Positions 41,337 through 49,485 of a stretch of 64,000 bases of DNA are shown in pieces; within the stretch, counting starts at the first letter, position 1, and every line of letters begins with the position of its first letter. This DNA comes from G965216905 sp965216905 (lineage in GTDB: Bacteria; Actinomycetota; Acidimicrobiia; Spongiisociales; ZC4RG35). The stretch spans positions 2,232,001-2,296,000 of the forward strand of contig OZ244213.1 in NCBI GenBank assembly GCA_965216905.1, given 5' to 3'. The notes below the pieces were generated by a model, which saw only the letters and a list, made by a program, of their open reading frames with translations, was not told the origin of the DNA and ran no database searches. Both the position numbers and the translations under genes were made by a program.

Positions 41337-42519
41337 GCCCGACCGTCGCCGGCAGGCATTCGAGACCTTCGAGGACCTTCCGATGCCGAGTGCCAAAGAC
41401 GAGTCCTGGCGATATGCCGAAACGGATGTGGAACTCGAACAGTTGGCTGTGCCCCAGGCACCTGGCGACCCCGTTCCGCCCGGCGATTTCGCATCGGCGG
41501 TGTCCGATGCGGCCGGCCGGATCTCGATCATCGACGGTTTCCTGCTGGATGCGGACGTGTCGGGCCCGGCGGTGGTCGAGCGCTCCGCCGGCGATGGCGT
41601 GCCGGCGGAACTCGACAAGTTTGCAGCGGCTCGGCGGGCGTTCGGCCGGAGTGGCTGCCGAATCTCGATCCCGTCGGGTGCGACGCTCGATGCGCCGATC
41701 GTCGTGGACGTCCAATCAGCAACCGATGGATCGATCGGGTTTCCGTCCATCGAAGTGCACGGAGGCGCCGACTCGGAGTCATCGGTCGTGGTCCTGCATC
41801 GCAGCCCTCCGGATCTGAAGGCCGTCAGCGTGCCGGAGATCGTGGTGGCAGCGGACGAGGCCGCGCGAGTCCGACTCACGTCGATCCAGGTCCACGGGGC
41901 CTCGACGACGTCCATCACCCATCACCGGGTTCGAGTCGGTCGCGATGCGACCTATCGGGGTGGAGAGGTGGGCCTCGGCGGACAGTTCGCGCGGGTCGAT
42001 TACGGCGTCGATCTCGTCGGCCGCGGTTCGAGCGCCGAGGTCGTCGGTGTCTACTTCGGCGAGCACGATCAGACCCTCGACTATCGGCTCGTCATGAATC
42101 ACATCGGGGAGTCGACGTCATCCGACGTCTTCATGAAGGGTGCGGTCGAGGATGCGTCGAGATCGGTGTTCACCGGACTCCTGCGGATCGAGCCCGATGC
42201 CCGACGCACGAGTGCCTTCGAGACCAATCGCAATCTGGTCTTGTCACCCGGGGCGACCGCCCACTCGGTGCCGAACTTGGAGATCCTCTGCGACGATGTG
42301 GTGTGCGGGCACGGTTCGTCGGTTGGACCTCTCGAGGACGAGCATCTCTATTACCTGATGAGTCGGGGATTGAGCCGAGCGCGTGCCGAGCGCCTGCTCG
42401 TCCGGGGCTTCTTCGCAGAGGCGATCGATCGACTCCCGGCCCCCCGGTTGGCCGATCCGATCAGCCGTGCCGTCAACCGCCGATTCGTCGAGGCTCAGGA
42501 AGCTGGGAGGCTGGCATGA
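41278..42519 (+). CDS. sufD: Fe-S cluster assembly protein SufD
   Basis: A 413-residue SufD, the SufB partner in the SufBC2D scaffold. N-terminal PMPSAKDESWRYAETDVELE, central beta-helix (ITHHRVRVGRDATYRGGEVGLGG region) and C-terminal RRTSAFETNRNLVLSPGA, HGSSVGPLEDEHLYYLMSRGL in part, all fit. The conserved SufD His in CGHGSSVG is present. GTG at 41278 has GGAG five bases upstream; a longer open frame upstream lies inside the GGDEF/EAL gene and is not the start. It begins the sufD-Rieske-sufC operon, with four-base overlaps throughout. Confidence 0.94.
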   Translation: MRSLTRDTLEALIASDSVGEPDRRRQAFETFEDLPMPSAKDESWRYAETDVELEQLAVPQAPGDPVPPGDFASAVSDAAGRISIIDGFLLDADVSGPAVVERSAGDGVPAELDKFAAARRAFGRSGCRISIPSGATLDAPIVVDVQSATDGSIGFPSIEVHGGADSESSVVVLHRSPPDLKAVSVPEIVVAADEAARVRLTSIQVHGASTTSITHHRVRVGRDATYRGGEVGLGGQFARVDYGVDLVGRGSSAEVVGVYFGEHDQTLDYRLVMNHIGESTSSDVFMKGAVEDASRSVFTGLLRIEPDARRTSAFETNRNLVLSPGATAHSVPNLEILCDDVVCGHGSSVGPLEDEHLYYLMSRGLSRARAERLLVRGFFAEAIDRLPAPRLADPISRAVNRRFVEAQEAGRLA

Positions 42520-42833
42520 GTCGGGTGTGGTTGGGTCCGTCCGACGAGTTGGCATCCCGGGGTCAGACCCGCATCGAGCGGGACGACCTCCGGCTGGCGG
42601 TCTTCTGGTCCGGTGAGCGGTTCGATGTGATCGACGACCGCTGTAGTCATGCCGAGGCGTCGCTGGCGGAGGGTGTGGTCACGGATGGGGAAGTGGAGTG
42701 TCCCCGCCACGGTGCCCTCTTCGACCTGAAGACGGGCGATGCGCTCTGCCTTCCCGCCACGCGACCGGTTCGGGTGTACCCCGTTGCCGTCGTCGAGGGT
42801 GATGTGTTCATCGATCTGGAGGAATCCTCATGA
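42516..42833 (+). CDS. Rieske-type [2Fe-2S] ferredoxin (SUF-associated)
   Basis: A 105-residue single Rieske domain. Ligands are Cys43-x-His45 (CSHAE) and Cys62-x2-His65 (CPRHGALFD). It is the bifunctional or non-heme ferredoxin that commonly lies between sufD and sufC in actinobacterial SUF operons. Its role there is probably electron supply or carrier, not a dioxygenase, as no oxygenase gene is nearby. ATG start overlaps sufD stop; its stop overlaps sufC start. Confidence 0.92.
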   Translation: MSRVWLGPSDELASRGQTRIERDDLRLAVFWSGERFDVIDDRCSHAEASLAEGVVTDGEVECPRHGALFDLKTGDALCLPATRPVRVYPVAVVEGDVFIDLEESS

Positions 42834-43615
42834 GCGGTCTCGCGATCCGCGACCTTCGCGCTGAAATCGCCCAGAAGGAGATTCTGCGAGGAGTCGATCT
42901 GGACGTTCCGTTCGGCGAGATCCATGCCGTCATGGGCCCGAACGGATCCGGCAAATCGACGCTCTGTCACGTGTTGACCGGCCGGGCCGGCTATGAGGTC
43001 ACGGGCGCCGCCACACTGGCGGGGGAGGCGTTGTTCCCCATGTCGGTCGACGATCGGGCCAGGGCCGGGCTCATGCAGGGGTTTCAGTATCCGGTCGAGG
43101 TGCCGGGTGTGAGTCTTCGGGAGTTCATGGAGGAGGCGCTGACCGAGCGCGGGAGGACCGGCGAGCAGATCGAGGCGGACGCAGAACGATTCGGGATGAC
43201 CAGGTTTCTCGACCGGTCGGTGAACGACGACCTGTCCGGTGGCGAGAAGAAGCGGTCGGAGATCTTCCAGATGACGCTGCTCGAGCCCAAGGTGGCGCTC
43301 CTGGACGAGATCGACTCCGGTCTCGACATCGATGCCGTGCGTGAAGTGGCGGCAGCCGTCGAACAGATGCGCCATCCCGACGTGGCGGTGTTGATGATCA
43401 CGCACTACTCACGGATTCTTCAGTACGTGACCCCCGACGTCGTGCACGTGATGCTCGATGGACGGATTGTCCTCTCGGGCGGGCCGGAGCTGGCGGATGA
43501 ACTCGAGGATGGCGGCTACGAGGCGATCCGGCGGCGGCTCGGCCTCGAGGCGGTCACCACGGCACCGGAGGCGCGGCCGGCGGACTTCTTCACCGACACG
43601 CCCTTCGACGTTTGA
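42830..43615 (+). CDS. sufC: SufC ATPase (copy 1, with sufD)
   Basis: A 261-residue ABC-type ATPase of the SUF scaffold. Walker A MGPNGSGKST, Q-loop region GFQYPVEVPGVSLREFM, signature LSGGEKKRSEI, Walker B and D-loop ALLDEIDSGLDIDA, switch His in ITHYSRIL. It carries a C-terminal tail of about 20 residues (TTAPEARPADFFTDTPFDV) not found in copy 2 (48648-49397). It overlaps the Rieske gene, so it is made together with SufD. A genome with two sufC genes may use them with different partners. Confidence 0.94.
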   Translation: MSGLAIRDLRAEIAQKEILRGVDLDVPFGEIHAVMGPNGSGKSTLCHVLTGRAGYEVTGAATLAGEALFPMSVDDRARAGLMQGFQYPVEVPGVSLREFMEEALTERGRTGEQIEADAERFGMTRFLDRSVNDDLSGGEKKRSEIFQMTLLEPKVALLDEIDSGLDIDAVREVAAAVEQMRHPDVAVLMITHYSRILQYVTPDVVHVMLDGRIVLSGGPELADELEDGGYEAIRRRLGLEAVTTAPEARPADFFTDTPFDV

Positions 43616-43628
43616 TTCGCTGTCGCGA

Positions 43629-44738
43629 ATGTCCAGGCTTCCTCCACGACATCGGTGGCTCCTCGAGCTGACGTCGCTCCCGACGGCACCTGCCGAGGAA
43701 CGCCGGGTCGTCGAGTGGGTGCAACGCTGGGCCGCACGACGCGACGATGTTCGGCTGGAATCGGATCCCGTCGGGAACCTCGTGCTCCGAATTCGGGGGC
43801 GGAGGCGCGGGACACCGATCCTGGTGGCGGCGCACATGGATCACCCTGGGTTCGTCGTCGAACAGGTGGAAGGCCGTACCGTTGCGGCCCGTTTCCGGGG
43901 GGGAACGATGCCGCAGTACTTCGATGGTGCTCGGGTGGAGTTCTTCGACGATTCGAACCGACGCTCCACTGCCACCGTCTCCACCTACCGAGCCGACGAG
44001 AAGCTGGCCGAGCTGTCGATCGGTCGATCCGGCGCCATGCCCGAGATCGGGGCGATCGGGCGGTGGCGGTTCTCCCCACGGAGTGTGGGGATCTCGAATG
44101 GAGTGCTGCGGGCGCCGGCATGTGACGATTTGGCCGGGGTGGCGGCGTCGCTGGCCGCCCTCGACCGGGTCCGTCGAGCGTCGGCATCGCCCGACTTTCG
44201 TGTGTTGTTGACGAGAGCCGAGGAGCTCGGATTCGTGGGTGCGATCGGAGCCTGCCGGCACGGGACGATTCCCGAGAGTGCGCAGGTGCTCTCGATCGAG
44301 ACGTCCCGCAGCTTCGCCGACTCGCCGATCGGGGGTGGGCCGATCGTCCGGGTGGGTGATGCCACCAGCATCTTCGATCATCAGCTCACCGACGCGGTGG
44401 TGAGGCTGGCCAGCGCCTCGAACATCCCCCACCAACGGCGACTGATGGCGGGCGGATCCTGTGAGGCGACCGCATTCTGCGCTTTCGGCTACCGGGCAAC
44501 CGGGCTGTGTCTCGCCCTCGGGAACTACCACAACATGGTCGACATCGAGGGCGTGGCAGCGGGCCGAGCCGACGCCCGGGTCGCACCGGAGACGATCTCA
44601 CTCGCCGACTTCGACGGCCTCGTACGGCTCATTGCCGCGGTCGCGACCGGACTGGGGACCGATGCGGTCGAATCCGCCGCGCGCGATCTTCGGTCACGGC
44701 TCACGACGAGGTTCGAGAAGTCCAGCCCCTTGCTCTGA
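43629..44738 (+). CDS. M42-family aminopeptidase
   Basis: A 369-residue metallo-aminopeptidase of the M42 (glutamyl aminopeptidase/cellulase M) type. Metal-site motifs are LVAAHMDHPGFV (His-x-Asp), PACDDLAGVAA (bridging Asp), TRAEELGFVGAIGA (Glu-Glu pair) and IETSRSF; the last His is in NYHNMVDIEG. M42 enzymes form large tetrahedral dodecamers that trim peptides. The ATG at 43629 is 13 bases after the sufC stop; an earlier in-frame start lies inside sufC. Probably co-transcribed with sufC but with no known link to Fe-S assembly. Confidence 0.9.
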   Translation: MSRLPPRHRWLLELTSLPTAPAEERRVVEWVQRWAARRDDVRLESDPVGNLVLRIRGRRRGTPILVAAHMDHPGFVVEQVEGRTVAARFRGGTMPQYFDGARVEFFDDSNRRSTATVSTYRADEKLAELSIGRSGAMPEIGAIGRWRFSPRSVGISNGVLRAPACDDLAGVAASLAALDRVRRASASPDFRVLLTRAEELGFVGAIGACRHGTIPESAQVLSIETSRSFADSPIGGGPIVRVGDATSIFDHQLTDAVVRLASASNIPHQRRLMAGGSCEATAFCAFGYRATGLCLALGNYHNMVDIEGVAAGRADARVAPETISLADFDGLVRLIAAVATGLGTDAVESAARDLRSRLTTRFEKSSPLL

Positions 44739-44753
44739 CGAGTCGGGGCGCGC

Positions 44754-45776
44754 TCAGCCGTCGGTGCGAACGCGAACGCTGGTGAAGATCTCGCAGTCGG
44801 CGTTGGCCCGGGCGATGAACTCCACCACGAAGTCGTCTTCGCCCCCGGACTCGATCGACCAGAATTCGACCAGGACTCGCCCGGGACCGTTGAGGCGGAC
44901 CGCGAACTGCCAGCCGGGTTCGGCCGTGACGTTTCCGGTGTTGACGTCGCCCGCTACGCACAGCACCTGGACCGTGCCGACTTGACCGACGGCGAACGTC
45001 TGGTCGTTGGTCGGCGGCTGGGTGGTGGTGGTCGTGGGCTGGGTGGTGGTGGTCGTGGGCTGGGTGGTGGTGGTCGTGGTCGGCCGGGTCGTCGTGGTGG
45101 TCGGTCGGGTGGTGGTGGTCGTGAGCTGGGTGGTGGTGGTCGGCCGGGTCGTGGTGGTGGTTGGTCGGGTGGTGGTGGTGGTGGTCGGCCGGGTCGTCGT
45201 GGTGGTTGGTCGGGTGGTGGTGGTCGTGGTGGGGCGGGTCGTCGTGGTCGAGGCGATCGTCGTCGGTGGGGTGCTCGACGTCGTCGGGGCTCGGGTCGTG
45301 GTCGACTGCCCCGTCGGGTCGGACGTGGGGGAGTCGGCGGTCGCCACCAGCGAGGATGAGGTGGGCGTCGTGGTCGTCGTCGAATCCGGCGTCTCCGGCT
45401 CGTCCAGTTCGGTGACGGTCTGGTCGATCAGCGAGCCGGACAGGCGCTCTTGGATCTGCACGAGCACCTTTCCCTCGGACAGCTCGGCTCGCATGTCGAG
45501 GCGGCGCTGGTCCCGCTGGAACTGCACGGTCACGACCGGGCCGATGCCGGTGACCACGTCCACCTGCCAGCCCTCGGTGGGGTTGGTCGAGGCGACCTCG
45601 AGGTTGGGTGCGAGCTGTCGGAGGATGACCGTCCCGGCATCTTGAACCGGTACGACATAGGGAGCGTCCGCCGCCGTTGGATCCTGGGGCAACGACATGA
45701 CGGCCGCCACTGCCAGAAGCAAGGTGGCGGCGACTGCAAGCACGCGAATGCCCCGCTCGCCGAGCCCGAATCCCAC
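44754..45776 (-). CDS. Exported or membrane-anchored Thr/Pro-repeat protein (copy 1)
   Basis: A 340-residue surface protein. N-terminal transmembrane or signal segment (IRVLAVAATLLLAVAAVMSL, about 10-29), a folded beta domain (about 30-130, APYVVPVQDAGTVILRQLAP), a long low-complexity linker of TTTTTRP repeats (about 150-255) and a C-terminal beta domain with one Cys pair (VLCVAGDVNTGN; ANADCEIF). The linker is likely to be O-glycosylated and to span the wall. GTG start at 45776 with TAACCT seven bases upstream (leaderless). It is a paralogue of the next gene with the same order of parts. Function unknown. Confidence 0.8.
   Translation of the reverse strand: MGFGLGERGIRVLAVAATLLLAVAAVMSLPQDPTAADAPYVVPVQDAGTVILRQLAPNLEVASTNPTEGWQVDVVTGIGPVVTVQFQRDQRRLDMRAELSEGKVLVQIQERLSGSLIDQTVTELDEPETPDSTTTTTPTSSSLVATADSPTSDPTGQSTTTRAPTTSSTPPTTIASTTTTRPTTTTTTRPTTTTTRPTTTTTTRPTTTTTRPTTTTQLTTTTTRPTTTTTRPTTTTTTQPTTTTTQPTTTTTQPPTNDQTFAVGQVGTVQVLCVAGDVNTGNVTAEPGWQFAVRLNGPGRVLVEFWSIESGGEDDFVVEFIARANADCEIFTSVRVRTDG
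45016..45258 (-). repeat. TTTTRP-coding low-complexity repeat (copy 1)
   Basis: Degenerate repeats of about 18-21 bases encoding Thr-rich units with Arg-Pro or Gln-Pro. No unique spacers, so not CRISPR. Confidence 0.85.
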
Positions 45777-45783
45777 GGAGGAG

Positions 45784-45789
45784 AGGTTA
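45784..45789 (-). promoter_or_regulatory. -10 box of TTTTRP gene copy 1
   Basis: TAACCT on the minus strand, seven bases before the GTG at 45776. The same hexamer precedes copy 2. Confidence 0.5.
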
Positions 45790-45837
45790 GCAATCGCTCG
45801 ACTCTTCGAGAACCCCCGAGGATTGGAATCGGGTCGG

Positions 45838-46950
45838 TCAGCCCGTGACGTTCACGTTCCAATCGCAGCTGGGGCTGGCCGAGACGACGATGCGGACGTG
45901 GCGGTCGTCACGATAGAAAGAGACGGCCACTTGCGATGGCCCTCGATTCTCGACGTCGGCCGACCAGTCGCTGTAGCGCCAGCCACGCAGGAACTCCACC
46001 GATCCGTTCTCGCAGCGCACCTCGATGGCGCCGGCGTTGGCCGCATCGAACCACGACTGCGCGGTGTACGTCGTCGTCGTCGTCGTCGGCTGGGTGGTGG
46101 TGGTGGTTGGTTGGGTGGTGGTGGTCGTGGCCCTGGTGGTGGTGGTGGGTCGGGTGGTGGTGGTCGTGGCCCTGGTGGTGGTGGTGGGTCGGGTGGTGGT
46201 GGTCGTGGCGGGTGGCCGGGTCGTCGTGGTGGTGGGTGGTTGGGTGGTCGTGGTGGTGGCCCTGGTGGTGGTGGTGGCCCTGCTGGTGGTGGTGGCCCTG
46301 GTGGTGGTGGTCGTGGCGGGTGGCCGGGTCGTCGCGGGGACCGCCGTCGTGGTGGTGGCCCTGGTGGTCGTGGTGGTTGGTTGGGTGGTGGTCGTCGGTT
46401 GGGTCGTTGTCGTGGCAGGTGTGCTCGAGGTCGGGGAGGCATGGGTCGCGGGGGCGGCCGTCGATGTCGATTCCTCGGTGCCGGCGGGCGCGTCGGCCGC
46501 CGCCAGGTCGGGCGTGGTGCTCTCGGTGGTCGTTGCGCGATCGGACTCGACCAATGCCAGCGTCTCGTCGTCGATCCGATCCGTCTCGTCCAAGGTGACG
46601 AACTCCTGGTCGGTGATCGTCCCGTCGACCATGGTACGGAGGCGGACCAGGACGCGGCCGTCGACGATCTGGGCGTCGACGGTGACGGCCCGCGACCCCC
46701 GATCGAGCGTCACGTAGACGGCCGATGCCGAGTCTCGACCGCTCGAAGCGTTCCAGCCTGCGTTGGGGCTGATCGTGTCCACGCCCAGCCGATCGCGGTC
46801 GGCGGCGAGGACCACGACGCCGGCGTCGAACGCGCGCACGAGGTAGCGATCGGACGGTGGACTCGGCGGAAGCGAGACCACCACTCCCCACACCACCGCG
46901 AGCACCGCGAAGACGGACAGCGCCGCCAGGCGTCGGTCATCGAGTGACAT
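45838..46950 (-). CDS. Exported or membrane-anchored Thr/Pro-repeat protein (copy 2)
   Basis: A 370-residue paralogue of the neighbouring protein. N-terminal hydrophobic segment (LAALSVFAVLAVVWGVVVSL), beta domain (YLVRAFDAGVVVLAADRDRLG), TTTTRP/TTTTRA/TTTTQP linker (about 180-300) and a C-terminal beta domain with a Cys pair (EVRCENGSVEFLRGW; SPSCDWNVNV). The ATG at 46950 is taken as start; a TTG at 46956 would add two residues and lie five bases from TAACCT. The pair arose by tandem duplication and then diverged in both globular parts. Downstream of sufU on the same strand, eight bases from its stop region. Confidence 0.8.
   Translation of the reverse strand: MSLDDRRLAALSVFAVLAVVWGVVVSLPPSPPSDRYLVRAFDAGVVVLAADRDRLGVDTISPNAGWNASSGRDSASAVYVTLDRGSRAVTVDAQIVDGRVLVRLRTMVDGTITDQEFVTLDETDRIDDETLALVESDRATTTESTTPDLAAADAPAGTEESTSTAAPATHASPTSSTPATTTTQPTTTTQPTTTTTRATTTTAVPATTRPPATTTTTRATTTSRATTTTRATTTTTQPPTTTTTRPPATTTTTRPTTTTRATTTTTRPTTTTRATTTTTQPTTTTTQPTTTTTTYTAQSWFDAANAGAIEVRCENGSVEFLRGWRYSDWSADVENRGPSQVAVSFYRDDRHVRIVVSASPSCDWNVNVTG
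46081..46416 (-). repeat. TTTTRP-coding low-complexity repeat (copy 2)
   Basis: About 330 bases of degenerate Thr-rich repeat coding for TTTTRP, TTTTRA and TTTTQP units. Length differs from copy 1, consistent with slippage. Confidence 0.85.
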
Positions 46951-46961
46951 CTCCAACCCTT

Positions 46962-46967
46962 AGGTTA
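46962..46967 (-). promoter_or_regulatory. -10 box of TTTTRP gene copy 2
   Basis: TAACCT on the minus strand, 11 bases before the ATG at 46950. It sits inside the end of sufU, so the gene may also be read through from the sufC2-sufS-sufU operon. Confidence 0.4.
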
Positions 46968-47408
46968 TCCGACGGATACGACTCCGTCGCCTTCTGCAAG
47001 GGCTTCGTCGAGGGTGGCCCACGGCAGCGTGGCACATTTCACTCGAACCGGGTACTTTCTCACGCCCTGGAGCGCTGCCAGATCGCCGAGGTCGGATGGA
47101 TCGATCTCGCCGTCGGCGGCGAACATGTCACGGAACCGGCGGGCCAACGCTTCGATCTCCGATGGTGATCGACCCTTGATGGCAGCCGCCATCATCGAAC
47201 CGCTCGATTGGCTGATCGAGCAGCCCTGGCCGCGAACCGACACCTCGTCGACGACCCCGTCGACCAATGCCAACTCAACCACGACCTCGTCCCCACACAG
47301 GGGGTTCACACCTTCGGCTCGTTGATCGACGTGATCGAGGGCACCCCGGTTCCGGGGATTGCGGTAATGGTCGAGAATGACCTCGCGGTACAGATCTTCG
47401 AGCGCCAT
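46965..47408 (-). CDS. sufU: SufU (IscU-like sulfur acceptor)
   Basis: A 147-residue zinc-containing sulfur-transfer protein. The three cysteines and Asp of the zinc or cluster site are Cys38 (PLCGD), Asp40, Cys63 (GQGCSIS) and Cys125 (RVKCATL), with the SufU-specific insertion between the second and third (about 78-105). It accepts persulfide sulfur from SufS. The start overlaps the sufS stop by one base, so the pair is translated together. Full length. Confidence 0.95.
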   Translation of the reverse strand: MALEDLYREVILDHYRNPRNRGALDHVDQRAEGVNPLCGDEVVVELALVDGVVDEVSVRGQGCSISQSSGSMMAAAIKGRSPSEIEALARRFRDMFAADGEIDPSDLGDLAALQGVRKYPVRVKCATLPWATLDEALAEGDGVVSVG

Positions 47409-48646
47409 CAGATACCGAAGAGTTCGCGGGCGATGTGAAGGCCACCGACCAGCGCCTCGATGTCCGATTCGTCGTTGTAGACCGAGAAGCTGGCTCGGGC
47501 GGTTGCCGGAAGCCCGAGCGATCGGATCAAGGGCTTGGCGCAGTGATGGCCGGCCCGGACGGCGACGCCGTGCTCGTCCAAGATCGTCGCGAGGTCGTGG
47601 GGATGGGCATCTCCCAGGGTGAAGCTGATCACACCACCCCGGTCGACCGTCGCCTCCGCCGGCCCGTAGATGGTCAGTCCCTCCACCTCGGCGAGCGATG
47701 CCAAGGCGAATCGGGTCAGCCGGCGGTCGTGGCCGGCAACCGATTCCATCCCGAGCTTGTCGAGATAGTCGAACGCGGCGGTGAGCCCCACCGCTTCGAT
47801 GATCGGTGGCGTGCCCGCCTCGAACCGGTGGGGGATGGCCGCCCAGGTGGAGCCATTCAACCGAACGTCTGCGATCATCTCGCCGCCTCCCTCGAACGGC
47901 TCCATCTCCTCGAGTCGCTCCGGTCTGCCCCACAGCACTCCGATGCCGGTCGGGCCGAGCATCTTGTGGGCCGAGAACGCCAGGAAGTCGGCTCCGAGCG
48001 TGGTGACGTCGACGGGGCGATGTGGCACGAGCTGCGCACCGTCGACGACGACGACGGCGCCGACGGCTCTGGCCTTCTCAGCCAGCCTGCCGATCGGAGG
48101 AATCGTCCCCAGGACGTTGGACATGCCGGTGATCGCCACGACCTTCACTCCGTCGTCGAGCTTTGCTTCGAAGTCGGATTCGTCGACCTCGAATGTCGGG
48201 GTCATACCGGTGTACTCGATGGTCGCCCCCGTCCTCTTTGCCACCATCTGCCAGGGGACGACGTTCGCATGATGCTCCATGACGGTCAGCAGAATGCGAT
48301 CACCCCGGCGGAGGTGGGTACCCCCCCAACCGAACGCGACCTGATTCAGCCCGGTGGTGGCACCGCGATTCAGGATGACCTCATCGGCCGACACCGCCCC
48401 GATGAATGACGCGGCTCGATCGCGGGCCAGCTCATATCGCTCGGTGGACTCGAGCGAGAGCCGGTACGCACCGCGATGGACGTTCGCGTAGAGCGTCGAG
48501 GCGAACTCGGCCATCGCGTCGATGACAACGGCCGGTTTTTGGCTCGACGCTCCCGAATCGAGGAAGTGGCGGGCACTTCCGTCTGGTGCCCGCTGGAATA
48601 TCGGGAAGTCGGAACGGACCTGGCGAGGGTCGATCATCGAGTTCAT
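47408..48646 (-). CDS. sufS: Cysteine desulfurase SufS
   Basis: A 412-residue group II cysteine desulfurase. PLP-binding Lys228 is in AFSAHKMLGPTG, the stacking His in MEHHANVVPW, the PLP-contact Asp in VDGAQLVPH and the persulfide-carrying Cys369 in RAGHHCAKP with the short loop typical of SufS. It supplies sulfur to SufU. The ATG at 48646 starts one base after the upstream sufC stop; a second ATG at 48637 is possible. The gene is in the middle of the minus-strand sufC-sufS-sufU operon. Confidence 0.96.
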   Translation of the reverse strand: MNSMIDPRQVRSDFPIFQRAPDGSARHFLDSGASSQKPAVVIDAMAEFASTLYANVHRGAYRLSLESTERYELARDRAASFIGAVSADEVILNRGATTGLNQVAFGWGGTHLRRGDRILLTVMEHHANVVPWQMVAKRTGATIEYTGMTPTFEVDESDFEAKLDDGVKVVAITGMSNVLGTIPPIGRLAEKARAVGAVVVVDGAQLVPHRPVDVTTLGADFLAFSAHKMLGPTGIGVLWGRPERLEEMEPFEGGGEMIADVRLNGSTWAAIPHRFEAGTPPIIEAVGLTAAFDYLDKLGMESVAGHDRRLTRFALASLAEVEGLTIYGPAEATVDRGGVISFTLGDAHPHDLATILDEHGVAVRAGHHCAKPLIRSLGLPATARASFSVYNDESDIEALVGGLHIARELFGI

Positions 48647-48647
48647 C

Positions 48648-49397
48648 TCACGCCGGCTGGCGGAACGAGTCGTAGCCGTCTTTCTCGAGCTGCGCGGCCA
48701 GTGCCGGGCCACCGCTGGCAATCACTTTGCCGTCCATGAAGATGTGGACCGAGTCCGGCGTGACGTAATCCAGGAGTCGCTGGTAGTGCGTGATGATCAG
48801 GAACCCTCGATCATCGGAGCGCAGCTCGTTGACGCCATCGGCGACCGTCTTGAGTGCATCGATGTCGAGGCCGGAATCCGTCTCGTCCATGATGGCCAGG
48901 GTCGGCTCGAGGACGGCCATCTGCAGGACCTCGTTCCGCTTCCGTTCTCCGCCCGAGAAGCCCTCGTTGAGGTATCGGTCGGCGAAGCTGGTCTCCATGC
49001 CCAGGCGACGCATCGACTCCATGACCTTGAGGCGGAGTTCGAGCACCGAGTAGTCGATGCCCATGCGGTTCGAGAGTGCCTGGCGGAGGAATTGGATGAC
49101 CGACACACCGGGGATCTCCTCGGGGTACTGGAACGCCAGGAACATCCCGAGCTGACCACGATCGGTCGGCGCCATCTCCGAAACGTCCTCACCGTCGACC
49201 AGGATGCGTCCGGCCGTGATCTCGTACGACGGGTGGCCCATCAGCACGTTGGCGAGGGTGGACTTGCCGGATCCGTTCGGACCCATCAATGCATGGATCT
49301 GGCCGCGATCGACGACGAGGTCGACGCCTTTGAGGATCTCCGTATCGGCCGCTCGGGCGTGCAGGTCTTCGATGACGAGAAGAGGGGAGGTGCTCAC
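48648..49397 (-). CDS. sufC: SufC ATPase (copy 2, with sufS-sufU)
   Basis: A 249-residue second SufC. Walker A MGPNGSGKST, AFQYPEEIPGVSVIQFLR, signature FSGGERKRNEV, Walker B and D-loop AIMDETDSGLDIDA and ITHYQRLLDYV are all intact. It is closer to the consensus SufC than copy 1 in length and in the YPEEIPGV stretch. GTG at 49397 is preceded by TACCCT seven bases upstream with no ribosome site, so it is probably leaderless. It heads the sufC-sufS-sufU operon, apart from sufB and sufD, which is unusual. Confidence 0.94.
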   Translation of the reverse strand: MSTSPLLVIEDLHARAADTEILKGVDLVVDRGQIHALMGPNGSGKSTLANVLMGHPSYEITAGRILVDGEDVSEMAPTDRGQLGMFLAFQYPEEIPGVSVIQFLRQALSNRMGIDYSVLELRLKVMESMRRLGMETSFADRYLNEGFSGGERKRNEVLQMAVLEPTLAIMDETDSGLDIDALKTVADGVNELRSDDRGFLIITHYQRLLDYVTPDSVHIFMDGKVIASGGPALAAQLEKDGYDSFRQPA

Positions 49398-49404
49398 CAG
49401 CGGA

Positions 49405-49410
49405 AGGGTA
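49405..49410 (-). promoter_or_regulatory. -10 box of sufC copy 2 operon
   Basis: TACCCT on the minus strand, seven bases before the GTG. The context CACTACCC...TGGTG recalls the sufB/sufD element but with wider half-site spacing. Confidence 0.5.
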
Positions 49411-49473
49411 GTGCGGCTCCCGCCAACCGCGAATACGTCGAGATGCCCGCACCGACCCGGGCCACCGCCCGGA

Positions 49474-49479
49474 TAGTGT
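49474..49479 (+). promoter_or_regulatory. -10 box of leaderless YbaK-like gene
   Basis: TAGTGT six bases before the ATG at 49486. Confidence 0.5.
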
Positions 49480-49485
49480 CTGCTC

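Noticed and set aside
39129..41918. Antisense open frame of about 929 codons opposite the GGDEF/EAL and sufD genes
   Set aside because: Sense strand encodes clear PAS-GGDEF-EAL and SufD motifs; the antisense translation is compositionally biased without domains.
45016..46416. Repeat arrays resembling a CRISPR or minisatellite
   Set aside because: Repeats are degenerate, in frame, without unique spacers, and encode TTTTRP linkers of two exported proteins.
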